Origin: Adiantum capillus-veneris
Taxonomy: Eukaryota > Streptophyta > Polypodiopsida > Polypodiales > Pteridaceae
Assembly (NCBI GenBank): GCA_014529385.2
Contig: CM043953.1
Coordinates: 96,227,342-96,291,341, forward strand
DNA: 64,000 nucleotides
Direction of reading: 5' to 3'
Part shown: positions 34,715-47,098 of the stretch, one piece after another
How positions within the stretch are numbered: position 1 is the first letter of the stretch
Layout of the letters: every line of letters starts with the position of its first letter
Notes under the pieces: model-generated
What the model was told of the DNA's origin: nothing
The model's database searches: none
What the model saw: only the letters and a program-made list of their open reading frames with translations
Translations under genes and position numbers: made by a program

Positions 34715-35357
34715 TTGGTATTAGAGCACAAGGTTTCTCTTTTCTTGCTCAAGAAGAGAGGTTCTCAAGCTAACTATAAATTGTTGATATTATTAATTGC
34801 AATTGAGAAAGTAGAATAGGGATTTTTCAGCCTTGCAGTGCGCCTGCTTCTTGCACATAACGGGACATCACCGTCGAGAGCTATGGTCTTAATAGTGGAG
34901 TCCTACGGGGCTTGCTTGCGGTATAACCACTATTGAGCTATTAGAAGATTGACAGGAGCCGGTACTGTTTTGGTGTTGAAAGACCCTCTCTTCTATCCTT
35001 GCAATTAATGATATTTGAGCCATTGAGTAAATAGAATAGGGATTTTTCAGCCTTGCAGTGCACCTGCTTCTTGCAGATAACGTGACATCACCGTCGAGAG
35101 CTATGGTCTTAATAGTGGATTCCTACGGGGCTTGCCTATGGCTTAACCACTATTGAGCTATTAGAAGGTTGACAAGAGCCGGTACTCTTTTGTTGTTGAA
35201 ACTTGAAAGACCCTCTCTTCTATTCCTTGCAATTAATGATATTTGTGCCACGGACACAGGACCTTGAGTGATTTTCTAAAGGGGTTAAGAGGAGTAGCAA
35301 CTAGGGCCTGAAGTGCCAAAGTACACCTTAAAAAATTTACACCTAAAAGGTGTTAGA
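34715..35357 (+). repeat. gypsy A2 leader with 220-bp tandem duplication
   Basis: The unit beginning AGAATAGGGATTTTTCAGCC is present at 34813 and again at 35033, a period of 220 bp, with about a dozen differences between copies. Copy A1 (3196-3590) has a single unit. The region is untranslated and leads to the gag start near 35358. Confidence 0.8.
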
Positions 35358-35590
35358 ATGGTTGACAATAGTGAAATTAATGTTGATAGATTCGATTTTG
35401 CTAGAGCAGGCTATTAATGATGTCCCTATGCTTCTTAACTATCTTGTTTCTAGGCTTCAACAAGCCATGGGCAATCCATCCCTCCAAAGTGAAGTGCAAC
35501 GGCAGCTATGTGATCATGGGATTCTCCAAACTCCCCACCAAGAAGAGAGAGTACTTTGGAAGCCTCCTTGTGAGACTTCCAACTTACTAG
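35358..35590 (+). pseudogene. gypsy A2 gag, N-terminal piece
   Basis: The piece reads ATNDASMLV-like sequence as QAINDVPMLLNYLVSRLQQ, then AMGNPSLQSEVQRQL and WKPPCET, closely matching residues 15-90 of the A1 gag at 3195. The match stops after CCTTGTGAGACTTCCAA. The next gag residues (SPIREEEEDPYEGLK) appear at 44985, 9.4 kb further on in the same orientation. Confidence 0.85.
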
Positions 35591-37959
35591 GAGAAATATG
35601 AACCTTGCATGGGCCTTGTAAGGAATCCTAATTTTTAGGGATTAAGGCTAATGGTGTGTAGGGTTAAGGGACAAGGGTATTCAAGAAGCTAGTTTTGAGT
35701 AGGCTTTTCTAGCCTTTTTTTTAGACACATGTAGGATGTGGACCTAAGAGGTCACCTTCTCTCTCTAGCTTTTTGAAAGTGAAGGGAGTAAAGAGGTGTG
35801 GCCACATCATCAAAAACGTGGATCACTAAGAGCCAAAATTTGACTTTTTAAACAAAAAGTTATTTTTACTTATTTTTGACTTAAAACTCCCCCCCCAACA
35901 TATATCCATATCAAAAAAGTATTTTTTGACATTTTTTTTAAACTTACAAGCACTAAAAGTCCAATTTTTCAAAAAAAAAACTCCCCCAAAAAAAAAAAAA
36001 CTTTCTTCTCTCTTCCTCCTCCCTCCTTTCTCCCCTCTCCTCTCCCTCCCTGCCCCTTCTCTCCTCCTCCTCCCCCTCTCTCCCTCTCTCCCACTGTCCC
36101 CTTCTCTCCTCCCATGTTCCTCCCTCTCCCTCCCTGCCCCCTTCTCTCCTCCTTCTCCACTCTCTCTCTCTCTCCCCCACTACCCCCTTGTCTTCTCCCA
36201 TGTTCCTCTCTCTCCCTCCCCCCTCTCTCTTTTCATCCTTTTCTTCCTCATGCAACAACTACCATGGTGCTCAAGGACATCACAAATCGTATGCATACAT
36301 ATTTTCTTGTTCGCAATGTTTGCATCGAAGGCCGCACGTGAGGGTGAGCAGAGGTCATCCCAGGAACGTCGTAGCATCGGTGAGATGAATGTTGACGATT
36401 CTTCAATATCTTGCCAATACCATCACATATTTGAATAAAACACCCCTTTATGCAAGGTAACAATACACTTCTTACTTTTGATTGTGTTCTTCTTATCATA
36501 AACTTTGAAGTCTAAGGTGTTGCCTCTACTTGTTTTGTAGCGCTTGGCACAAAGGTTACTTTTATGCACAAATAGTGAAAGGCTGCAGGTTAGAGAGGCC
36601 AAGTGTCACCACTTTTCCTCTAAAACAGTCTTCTTTGTTACATCTTGCAGGTAGGTGCTTCAAATCCATGCTTATTAGGGGTGGTAGTCTCATCCTAATG
36701 TATATTTTTATATTGTTTATTCCCAGCTAGATAGAAATACTTGCAAATTTGTACAACATATACTTAAGAAGTGTCTTCATTATATAGCTTGCAAATGTTG
36801 AATTCATACATGTTTTTGTTACAAGGTGACCTCTTGCTATGCTAGTTGAGTGGCGTTGTTTGCAAGAACGGCTCAAGGAACTGGCATAACATGAAGCTTT
36901 TACGGTGGCACAAAGCTCTCCTCAGCGGCAATGTGGCTCCCACTACACCAAAAATCATTATGCTGACATGAAGAGATCCCTAGTAGGACAATGCAAAAAC
37001 TTTTCATCAGCAGCAACACACTCTTTCCTAACATGAGGGCACTCCTACCAAAGATATTTTTATGTGATAGGTCACCCCAGGAGCATACCATGTCATGGAA
37101 TGGATGTAAGAACGATGACCACACTACTCCTTGTAAAGTGTTCACAGATGTATGTTTATCAAAGTTAATGAGAAGAAATTTGGACTTTTTTGTTTGTTGA
37201 TGTGTAAGAGCACTCTAGGTCTACCATATTTTAGATTGTTTGACAAGTTAAATAAAATTTGTAGTCATTTAAAGTGTAAGTTTGTTTTTGTTTGGTAAGA
37301 TTGTACATGAGTAGACATAATAAAGTATAAGAGATCTTGACGGAATAAGCCTCGATTAGATTCCTACCATGCACTTGTGACACCAGACCTCTCCTTGAAC
37401 CTTTTGATTTCTATCATTGTGGGAAGTCTAAGGGTGGTCTATTTTCAAATTTTTAGCAATAACTTTTTTTAAAGGAAATTTTGGTTATTTTAAAGTTTGT
37501 ACACAGTCTAGGAGTTCATTCTGATTGTTTTCCTTTAGTTTCAATTTTTGATCGAGGGCACTCCTTGGAAGCCACTTTTGAAGGTGTTAGGGTGAGATTT
37601 TGAGAAAGTTTTGTATGTAGGAAATGCAGTCCTTAACACAATAAAAAACATTGGTTCTCTGAGTATTCTCAGATTCCATGGTTTTAATGCCCGTTCGAGC
37701 CCGTAGATTAAGGAAAAAGTAAGAAATGTCTGGTTTACATCATTTTTTAAGAAATTGCCAACTTGCACGTTGATTTTTGGAAAATCCGAGTAGGATATTA
37801 TTTTTTTGCATCACACGATAGTCGAAGAGCGCGACGAGATGAACAAATTTATGTGAGACAAGCCCAGACAGATTCAGAGCCAATTGAACACTAGAAGCTC
37901 TTGAAAACAGCCTAAAAGTCCACCACTTGAATTATGACCATGCATAAAAATAAAGCATG
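35591..37959. other. Noncoding region with a 240-bp polypyrimidine tract
   Basis: Positions 36001-36240 are almost pure C/T on the plus strand (CCCTCTC and TCCTCC units) and give spurious long ORFs on both strands. C and A homopolymers lie just upstream (about 35888-36000). The rest is AT-rich with no convincing gene and no family match in this window. Confidence 0.6.
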
Positions 37960-38168
37960 TACTTGTCATTTTAGGGCCCCAGGGACCCTCAACATGAGGG
38001 GCCACAAGGGCGCGCAAATCAGCCATCCAAAATTAGGGCCCTAGAGACCCTCAACATGAGGGGCCACAAGGGGCGCAAATCATCCATCCAAAATTTTTGG
38101 ATGGCTGATTTGCGCGCCCTTGTGGCCTCTCATGTTGAGGGTCCCTGGGGCCCTAAAATGACAAGTAC
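37960..38168. repeat. Foldback repeat 1 (large hairpin)
   Basis: The arm starting GTACTTGTCATTTTAGGGCC (37960) is followed by a partial second copy of the same arm (about 38035). Its near-perfect reverse complement ends ...AAAATGACAAGTAC at 38168. The turn is at about 38093 (CCAAAATTTTTGG). It is GC-rich inside AT-rich sequence and noncoding. Confidence 0.8.
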
Positions 38169-38541
38169 AGGCTTTTTTTGATGCATAGCCATGAGATAGA
38201 ATTTGGCAAATTGATGTATTCATAGCAACTCCCCCCCCCCCCCCCCCCCCACAATGGCAAATAGCTAAACATTGTATCATGCCATGCATAAAAATAAATC
38301 TTGTACTTGTCATTTTAGGGCCCCAGGGACCCTCAACATGAGGGGCCACAAGGGCGCACAAATCAGCCATCCAAAATTTGGCCACAAGGACGCGCAAATC
38401 ATCCATCCAAAAACTTTGATGAATAGCCATGAGATAGAGTTGGGCAAATTGATGTATTCATAGCAAACTCCCCCCCCCCCCCCCCCCCACAATGGCAAAT
38501 AGCTAAACATTGTATCATGCCATGCATTAAAAATAAAAAAG
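38169..38541. repeat. C-run spacer and half foldback repeat
   Basis: It contains the spacer CCATGAGATAGA...TTCATAGCAA followed by a run of about 20 C (38230-38250), then another left arm at about 38309 without its right arm. The next spacer copy has a second C run (38470-38488). The arrangement repeats that of the flanking hairpins. Confidence 0.7.
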
Positions 38542-38698
38542 GATTGTACTTGTCATTTTAGGGGCCCAGGGACCCTCAACAAGAGGGGACACAAGGGCGC
38601 GCAAACTGGCCATCCAAAAATTTTGGATGGCCAGTTTGCGCGCCCTTGTGGTCCCCTCTTGTTGAGGTCCCTGGGCCCCTAAAATGACAAGTACAAGC
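38542..38698. repeat. Foldback repeat 2 (near-perfect 155-bp palindrome)
   Basis: The left arm TTGTACTTGTCATTTTAGGG begins at 38544. The right arm ends ...AAATGACAAGTACAA at about 38695, with the turn near 38619 (CCAAAAATTTTGG). The two arms differ by only one or two bases. It is followed by the same spacer with another C run at about 38757-38770. Confidence 0.85.
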
Positions 38699-38993
38699 TT
38701 TTTTTAATGCATGTCCATGAGATAGAACTGGGCAGTTTAATGTGTTCATAGCAACCCCTCCCCCCCCCCCAAATGGCAGATACCTAAACCTTGTATCATG
38801 CTTATCAACCATTTTTTACTTCCTTGTGTCCATCCCCTGTTCTTGGAAATATCTTGGTCCCTATTTGTGCCTGGATGGGCCTGGATGTGCCTGGTTGTGG
38901 TCCCTCTTGTTGAGGGTCTCTGGGGCTTCAAAATGACAAATAGGGGCTTTGTTTTGATGTATGGCCATGAGATAGAGTTGTAGTGTTTGATGT

Positions 38994-39160
38994 CCGGAGT
39001 ATTCACTATGTCAAATTTTCCTATATCATGTCCGTTCACCACAATGGATTGAAAGTAGCCCTTATAGGCCTTACCTACACATGTTTCTGTAACTTTACAA
39101 GAATATAAATTCCCTTCTGTTGAACACATGTGCTATGTTACATATACTTTAGTGAACTCG
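38994..39160. mobile_element. Decayed third copy of the GC-tipped MITE
   Basis: The left end CCGGAGTATTCACTATG and a TTCTGTTGAACACATGTG stretch with TTTAGTGAACTCG at the right match the MITE at 32267-32512. The terminal G run has decayed and no 8-bp duplication remains. Confidence 0.55.
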
Positions 39161-41608
39161 CAAGGTCAAAGGCTTCACAAATATTGTGCACTCAGAACAT
39201 TTAGCACTAGAAATCAACCAAACAAGGAGCCAATTTTTACTTTCTTGTGTTCACCTCGTGTTCTTGGAAATGTTTTGGTTAAGCCATTTCTTTGGTATTT
39301 AAAACCACATGTGACCCCTATTGTTATAGTATCCGACCAAAGGTTTCTTGATTAGCAGTTATATAGGTTCGAGTGATACATATCTTCTATGTTAACAATG
39401 CATGTATCTATAATTTATGTTTACACTTTCTCTATCCAAATGAGCTACATAGTAAAAATCAAATCCGCAATTCAACAATTAAGTTCACAAGGTGATAGCT
39501 ATTGGTATGATCTTTAACAATACCAAATAAATAGCTACCAATAGCGAATGAATAGGGATATTTAAGAAGGTTTGATACCAAAAACTTGTCAACTCTACTC
39601 AAAAAGGTGGAAACTCAAAGGCTTTATAATATATATGATGAAACAAGAATCAATAATAATTCACCCCTATATATCTACACCTCCATCTCAAGTTGTCATT
39701 TCTCTAAGTCAAGTTGGCATAGAAATAGTATGGAAACAATAACATTTTGGAAAGCAAGAATTTAGCTTTCTCAACTTTTGAAATGTTGCTATTGATATAT
39801 ATTCAACATCCCCAAATGAGGACATCTTGACAAAGGTTATGATCCACTTAATAAGAATAACCATTAGTGATTAAACTGAAATCAAAATATTGCATGAATT
39901 TCTTCATGGTGGAATGATTAAGACTTGAAACTTCAAACATCTTACAGACAAATCAGAATATCCAAAAAAATCAACAATATTTCTCAAATCTGTATGAAAC
40001 TCCAGTAATCTAAATACTCAGTGCGACACCATTTAACAAAAAGAAATATTTATATTGCATTTATAGAGGAATCCAGCCTCATAAAAATAATTACAAATGG
40101 AGACAATGTTGTTGCTGTTAGGCTTCTCTTACAAGTATTTGTCTTTCTCATCTAGAGATTCATATACACGAGTATTTGTGTGTCTATGACACTAGGGAAG
40201 ATAGTAGTGCTATAGGGATGGCTTTTCTAAGAGCTCCTAGAGAGTACCTATTGGTTCAAGATTCTACAAAAATCCTACTATTCTTATCAAAATCTTTTAA
40301 CATGGTAGTGAAAGGTTCCTCACGGAACAAAAATAGGGTGATTTCCATCTCTGCACATGGTTGCTTTCTCATGTCCTCTCAAAACAAGTTGACTCTGTAA
40401 GTAAACAACAGATTATGTGAGCACAAAGTTATAAAGTACAAAATGATATCATTCTAATAATCTAATGACAACTATACAAAGAATAAATTATAAGAAAAAT
40501 CTTTGATGACTCTCCATAGATAACACAACTTACTTACATTGTGAGACTCAATCACATGCTACAAAACTATAGATGGCGCACCAAAGCCATCAACAAAATA
40601 GCACCACCCAATGTTATGAGGTGTGAAGCCTAAACATTGAAAGCCATAAAGAGGTTAATTCCCTCTAGCATGATAAACTTAAAGATGCAGATGATCTTAA
40701 GCTCTGAATGTAAGCTACAAGGGTAGTTTTCTCACCATTCTATCTTTATGTTGGAGATGAATCCTTGCAATGCCCATGCACTATTCACACCTCCTGCTCT
40801 TGTGGTAAGTTGTGAGTAGGTCATGTGAGTTGATGCTTTTTCCACCTTTGGGAGTAGAGGTTTCCATGTAGTGCGAGTGAATGAAAGTAGAAGGAGGAGA
40901 ATCTTGTTTCATGCTGTAATGGAGGTGAGAGAAGGGAGAGGAGCTAGCTTGGTGTGGAACTATGTGGTGGGCAAGGGGAAGAGATGGGGAAGAAGCTTGC
41001 TTGGTGCTACAATGGAGATGGGAGAAAGCTAGTAGAGAGATAATGTTGGACTATAGGGGGTGTATGTGGTTGTTGCAGCCATGGAGAGCTTGGAAAAGGG
41101 TTTGTAGAGAGAGAAAATCACTTTTAGCTATAGAATAGGTTTGGAAAGACTTTGGAGGGTGGAAAATGATGTTTTGAAATTTTTTGAAAAATTTTAATTT
41201 TTTGGAATTTTTTAGTGCACGTTTTTTACTTTTGGAGGTCAAAAATACTTTTTTGACCATGAAATAGGTTAGGGGACCTTTTAAGGAGGGAAAACTTGAA
41301 ATTTGAAATTTTTTGAAATTTTGAAATTTTTAGTGTATTTTTAAATCCGGGCCAAAAAGTGGGGAAAAAAGGTCAAAGTGGTCTCCCCCCCCCCCCCCCC
41401 CCCCCGCCCTCCCTTTCCCTAGCCACCTCCCTTACCTTCTCACTAGGTAAGAGGCCATTAAGAGGTGTAAGGCTACCTTGTCCCCCTACTTTTTTGAGGG
41501 TATAGAGTGTGTCCACCACCCTCTTCCTATTGGTTGGCCTCTAATTAACCTTAATCCCAAAGGGCCCCTAGAGGGTTCATCTTTTTCCTAATCTGAGTCT
41601 TGATGCAA
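39161..41608. other. Noncoding region
   Basis: About 2.4 kb of AT-rich sequence with no supported gene. Short frames such as 40176-40400 show no motif. A run of about 22 C lies at 41384-41405. The sequence just before it (41060-41350) is rich in GAAATTTTTTG repeats. Confidence 0.5.
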
Positions 41609-44600
41609 AATGGGTTTTTAGTGAAGAGTGTACCTATAATCTTGTTGTCCATGATGCATGCATGTCAATTTTTTGCAGATTCACATGTGTGGTATTTTGA
41701 CAGTGGTGCTACAAAGCACATTACCTCACATTGTGATTTGTTCATCTGTCTTGAGTGTGTCCTCAAGGAAATTTAGTTACTTATGCCGACAATGCCTCTT
41801 ATCCAATTTAGGGGGTTGGAAAGATTGTGCTTACTGTTGCAAATGGTAGTTCTTTTACACTTGTTGATGCACTTTATGTACCTGGGATCAAGAAGAATTT
41901 TTTGTCTGTATCTGCACTTGCTAGATTTAGTCTTGTAGTCAAATTTGTGGATGACATATGTATTGTACATGATCTCAATTTCGGTGATGAAATTGTTGCA
42001 TCTGGCATTTTATGATGTGGGATGTATAAGCTCACTTTGTATGACAAGTGTGGGAAAAAATTTTCAAATGTAGTTGTGGATTCAAAGGCTATTTCACATG
42101 CAAAAACTTTGGCATGCACATTTCGGTCATCTGGATTTTGCCAGTTTGCTACGTTTGCAAAAATTTGATATGGTTGCTTCTTTGCTGCCTCTTGAAGCCC
42201 TCTCAAACATGTTTGTGAAGGTTGTATTTTGGGTAAGATGCAGCGTTTGAAGTTTCCAATGGATGGTTCAATTAGGACCATATGCAGGTTGCAGCTCATA
42301 GTGATGTTTGTGGGCCCATGCAAACTCCGTCCTTGGGCAATTGCCTTTACTTCGTGACTTTCGTTCTACATGCATTTTGTAGGTAGTAATCATATCTAGT
42401 CATAAGGATCAAATTTGGCTAGATATTGAATACTAGTTTCTATGGGATTCTACAACTCATAATGTTGAACCCAGTTTTTTCATGTTTGCTGTATTTAGCA
42501 CTTCATCTTTGTCCCCAAGATTCCCCTTGGTAAGAGATGTATTATTCTTTTGACATGCTCCATGGCTCCTTATGAACCTTAAGGACAATAGGAAACTAAG
42601 AAAACATGCATATATTATTTGTATTGAGCGTGGCTATAGAAACTTTGATGATAGGTTTGCAGAATGGTAAAAATTCAACTTTTTTGTACCTATTTCTTCT
42701 GGAAAAACAAAAAATAGTGAGTGAGAAGGAATCATATGTTCTGATCACCAACCCATTGAAGTTAACTAGGGAATTTATCTCAAGTCCTACAAAAATCCCT
42801 AATCGATGATTACTCCAGGCATGTGTGGGTGTATCCGCTTAAAGAAAAGTCAAAAGTTTTTTTGTGCTTGAAACAATTTTTGGCGATGGATGAAAATGTC
42901 TCGAAATGTACTATGGGCGCCCTTCGTTCTGATCGAGGGGGGGAGTATATGTCTCATGAATTTAATGCATTTGTAGCTAGGCGTGGGATAAAACACCAAT
43001 GTACAGTGCCTTATACACCTCAGTAAAACAATGTTGCTGAGAGAAAAAATAGGTCACTTACGAAAATGACACAATGTATGGTCAAAAGTCAAGCTTTGCT
43101 ACATTTGTTTTGGCTTGAGGCCATCATGTGTGCCACTTATGTACTTAACAAGTGTCCTACAAAATCTTTTAGTCTACTACTCCATATGGAGCATGGCATG
43201 ATAGAAAGCCTTCTGTTGAGAACATGCATGTTTTTTATTGTTTGGCATATGCTTTAGTTCCACAAACACAACACAAAAAATGGGATGATAAGGCTATCAA
43301 ATGTATTTTTGTTGGTTATAGTGCTGAAAGCAAAGGTTACATGTTGTATCATCCACAAATAAAGCGTATTCTGGTTTCATGGGATGTTGTGTTTGTGAAT
43401 ATATTTGTTCAGTCCTTGTTGTCTTGTATTAGAGACAGTAATTTAAGCTCACATGAAATTTATGACACTTTGTTGCCTCTTTTCAGTGGTGGAAGTACGA
43501 ATGTAAATTCCAATGAGGCAAATATATAGCCTATGGGGTTTTTTGAAAATGTTACAGATCCGCCTTTTACTGATGCAGATGTACATGATGTACTTGATGA
43601 GGAAAGGGCCGAGAATGAGCAGAGGCTAGAGGTATGTCTAAATGGCTAGTGCATACTTTGCGTGACAGTAAATTGGATGCACCTTTGTCTAGTCACATTC
43701 GTTCAAGATCTCACCATGCATCTTATGCATCAGATTGTTATGCTTTGGTTGTGTCTAGCTTACATGATGTTGAAGAACCTCTGTCTTTTGATGAAGCACA
43801 AAATTCAAAACATTGGATGGCTGCCATGCAATCTGAATATGATGCACTTATAAAAAATGACACATGGACTTTATGTGATTTGCCTCCTGGCAAAAAGGCC
43901 ATTGGTACGAAGTGGATCTACAAGTTGAAACGCAAGCCGGATGGTGAGATTGATTGCTATAAGGCTTGACTTGTTGCAAAGGGTTATGCACAGCAAAAAT
44001 GCATAGATTATGAAGAGACTTTTTCTCCCACTTGTCGTATGACTACGGTGCCTTTTCTATGTGCATTGGGTTGGGATATACACCAATCATACATTGTTAC
44101 TTCTTTCTTGAATGGTACCATATTTGAGGAAGTTTAGGAAACGCAACCTCGTGGTTTTTTCAAGAAAGGACAAGAGGATAAGGTGTGCAAATGTAACAAA
44201 GCTTTGTATGGGTTGAAGCAATCTCCTCGTGCTTGGTATGAGAAGGCTGACACTCATTTGGTCAAACGAGGCTTTCGTAACAGTCCAATAGAAAGCAAAT
44301 AATATGTAAAGCGTGTGGGTGATATACTTCTCATTGTGGTTCTTTATGTAGATGATTTACTAATCACTGGACCAAATGAGAGAAATATTGCTTAATTTAA
44401 GGCTGCTTTGAATGCTACTTTCAAGATGAAAGATTTGGGGTTGTTGCATCATTGCTTGGGTAACCTGTGTCAGAAAAGTTACATAGAGACATTGCTATGT
44501 AAGTTTTGACTTGAGGATTGAAAACCTATAGCCACTCCCATGGAAACAGGTTTGAAATTGAGTCTTCATGATGCTGGTGATCCTGTAGATGTCACTTTTT

Positions 44601-44848
44601 ACCAAACTACTATTAGATGTCTCATTTATGTATGCAACACGAGGCCGGATATTCAGTTTGCAGTCTCACAGGTCATAAAATTTATGCATAGCCCAGGGTC
44701 TAAGCATTGGTAGGCTATCAAGAGGATTCTCGGCTACTAGATTGGCACTGTACATCTTGGCTTGTTTTATCCCAAGGGGGGGTCATTGCCGCCAGACTTA
44801 CATGCTTTTTCGCACTCAAATTCGACTGGTTGTTTTGACACGCTATCG
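41609..44848 (+). pseudogene. Dead copia-A copy A2, truncated at both ends
   Basis: It follows copia-A1 from position 6950 to about 9800: protease (WYFDSGATKHITS region), integrase (MGALRSDRGGEYMS near 42915), RT (TKWIYKLKRKPDG near 43915, LYVDDLLIT near 44350) and the start of RNase H. LTRs, gag and the 3' end are missing. Many stops and shifts occur (for example at 43023, 43967, 44138 and 44394), and an insert of about 440 bp lies at 42363-42803. It is far more decayed than copia-A1. Confidence 0.9.
42363..42803. mobile_element. Possible small transposon inserted in copia-A2 integrase
   Basis: Copia-A1 reads ACTTTCATTGATGATTACTCC at this point, while copia-A2 has about 440 extra bases between ACTTTCG and TCGATGATTACTCC. 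The insert ends contain inverted, imperfect GCATTTTGTAGG and CCTACAAAAATCC. TCG on both sides could be a 3-bp duplication. No ORF with a recognisable product is present. Confidence 0.5.
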
Positions 44849-44984
44849 TGCCGTGGCACGTACATAATATGAAATAAAAACTCACCTCGGTTTTGATACT
44901 TCTCAATGCATGGGTTAAAAACAATAATGTACATATTGTGATATATGCTACATATTGGGAGATAACGAAGATGATACTATACCT

Positions 44985-46480
44985 CTCTCCGATTAGGGAA
45001 GAAGAAGAGGATCCATATGAAGGGCTCAAAAATCTACTACTTGACGACGCATCTCCTTCTCAAAGGAGAACTCAAGTTTCAATGGTAGAACCCCCACCGA
45101 AAGAACGAGAAAGAAGTGGGTCTCCTGCCACCTTGGCCGAGATGGCTCCACAAAGATGGCAGGCAAAACTCTCTCCATCATCCCCTAAACGGAGAAGACC
45201 GTCGCAAACTTCTCCACACCATAATTCAAAGAGGGATGAGAGAAAACAAGAGAAGAAAAAGGCAAGAAATAGGTCACCCTCTTCTCCATCTTCTTCATCC
45301 TCTTCCTCTTATGAAGAAAGTGATGGTGCAAAAGGAGGGTGACAAGAAAAGAAAAAGGCAAGAAATAGGTCACCCTCTTCTACATCCTCCTCAAATTCTT
45401 TCTCCTTTGAAGAAATTCATGGTGCAAATTTTGAACCACCAAAAAGAAGAGGCCATAGGAAATCCTATGCCGCATGGAAGAGGTCGTCGAAGCTCAAAAA
45501 GTTGAAAGAGGGAGGAAAGAACATCTCTTTTCTTACCTACTACGATGGAAAATTTGATGCTACGGACAAAGTCTTGGCCTTCATCCAACAATTCAATGCG
45601 GAATTTGGAGATGAGGGCTTCACAGAGTCCTCTAAGCTACGCCAATACATTTTCAAAAGTTTGCCAGGCAATGGTGGTCTAGTCTACAAGCAAACGGTGA
45701 AGCTCCACAAACATGCAAATCTTTAAGAGCTTCCATCATGAAGCAGTTTTTGACTACTGATGCCAAAGACAAAGTACTCACCGCATGGCAAATCTTGAAG
45801 CTCTTTCCCTACCAATCTATTCACAAATATGTAGACAAGTTTTGGGACATACATTTCAAAGCCACTATCTTCAAAAAGATGGATTTTGGAGAGAAAATTA
45901 AAAACAACAATTTTGTGCGGGTCTAACTAAAGATATGGCGGAGTATGTCAACTCCCAAAGTCCACTCACCATATCTGCGGTCATACACCATACCATGGTG
46001 GCTTCATGAATCAATTTCCAACAAGGGGCTAAGAGAAATCTTAAGCCCACGGAGAACAAAGAACGTAATCATGATCCTAAGGGGAAGGACACTGTCCAAA
46101 AGTCTACTAAAGGCAACACTAACAACAACAAAGCTAAGGAGAAGGGAGTTTATATAAAGGCAAAAATAAACTCTCCTGAAGAGCTTGAGCGTTATCATCG
46201 TAAAGATAACTGTTGTTTCAAGTGCGGGGAGCAAGGGCATGCTTATCGTGCTTGTCCCCACAAGAACACATGAAATGAGCCTCCTAGAGCTACCTTGGTC
46301 TCAAAATGAACCTAATCCTTTAGCAAAAGAAAATATAAACAATCACAAGGAATTAGAGTTGTCCAATTTTCTCAAGGGATTTCAAGATGTTTTTATTGAC
46401 GACATCCCTTGTGAACTATCTCCTAAACGAGGCAATGATGACCATGCAATTGAACTTCTTCTAGGAAGTTCACCACCTAA
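44985..46480 (+). pseudogene. gypsy A2 gag, C-terminal piece, joined to start of RT region
   Basis: It resumes the A-family gag at REEEEDPYEGLKNLLLDD and continues through the Ser/Arg-rich part, a FIQQFNAEFGDEGFTESSK block and the zinc knuckle CFKCGEQGHAYRAC near 46220. Frame changes occur at about 45340, 45725 and 45920. From PPRAT it jumps to NEPNPLAKENINNHKELE, which in A1 lies 560 bp further on, so the protease domain is deleted. It ends abruptly after SSPPNK at about 46480, where another repeat begins. Confidence 0.85.
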
Positions 46481-46481
46481 C

Positions 46482-46740
46482 AAGGATTTCAAATTCACGT
46501 GATCACGTGTTTTTTTTTGTGATCACAATGTTAATTAAAAAAATTCTCAACTCACAAGTCTTCACATTCACAAAAAATGACCATGTGACCTGAAGGCTAC
46601 CGGACTGTCCGATCAATTTTGCCCTCCGGGATAGAGCCCTAGCCCTTTGGGACCCTACGGGCAACATTAGAGGCCCTTCAGACAGCTTTAGGAGCCCACC
46701 AAGCATTATTATATAGGCAAAAAGAAAAAACAAAAAATAG
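46482..46740 (+). repeat. LTR-like repeat X, left copy
   Basis: It begins GATTTCAAATTCAC and shares about 100 bp with 51127-51230 (TCACAATGTTAATTAA, CTTCACATTCACAAAAAATG). Further on, the two copies keep only a similar plan, ending in a TATA-like 'tatatagg' at about 46711. It looks like a diverged LTR or TRIM-type repeat. Confidence 0.5.
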
Positions 46741-47043
46741 CATGAAATTGGTGTAGTGACAAGGAGCACTCCATTCCAACAATATCAATGAGCCCCAAGA
46801 ACTTGCACCACCTAAACCATCCACGAGGATGCTTCCTACCCAAAACTATTTCCAGACAAAGACATCGAGGGAAGGTAACTAGTCGTAAAATACAAGTACG
46901 CCGGTATATTGACAAGGAGCACTCCATTCCAAAAACAGAAAGAAGCCCCAAGCACTTGCACCACCTAAGCCACCAAACACTTGCCCCAAGCACTTGCTCC
47001 CTACCCAAACCCGTTTCGCGAAGTGCAGAAGCAGGGCCGGTTG

Positions 47044-47098
<55 letters not shown>

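Noticed and set aside
35926-36438. Long overlapping ORFs on both strands
   Set aside because: They lie on an almost pure polypyrimidine tract, so stop codons are rare by composition. The translations are only Leu/Ser/Pro or Arg/Glu/Gly repeats.
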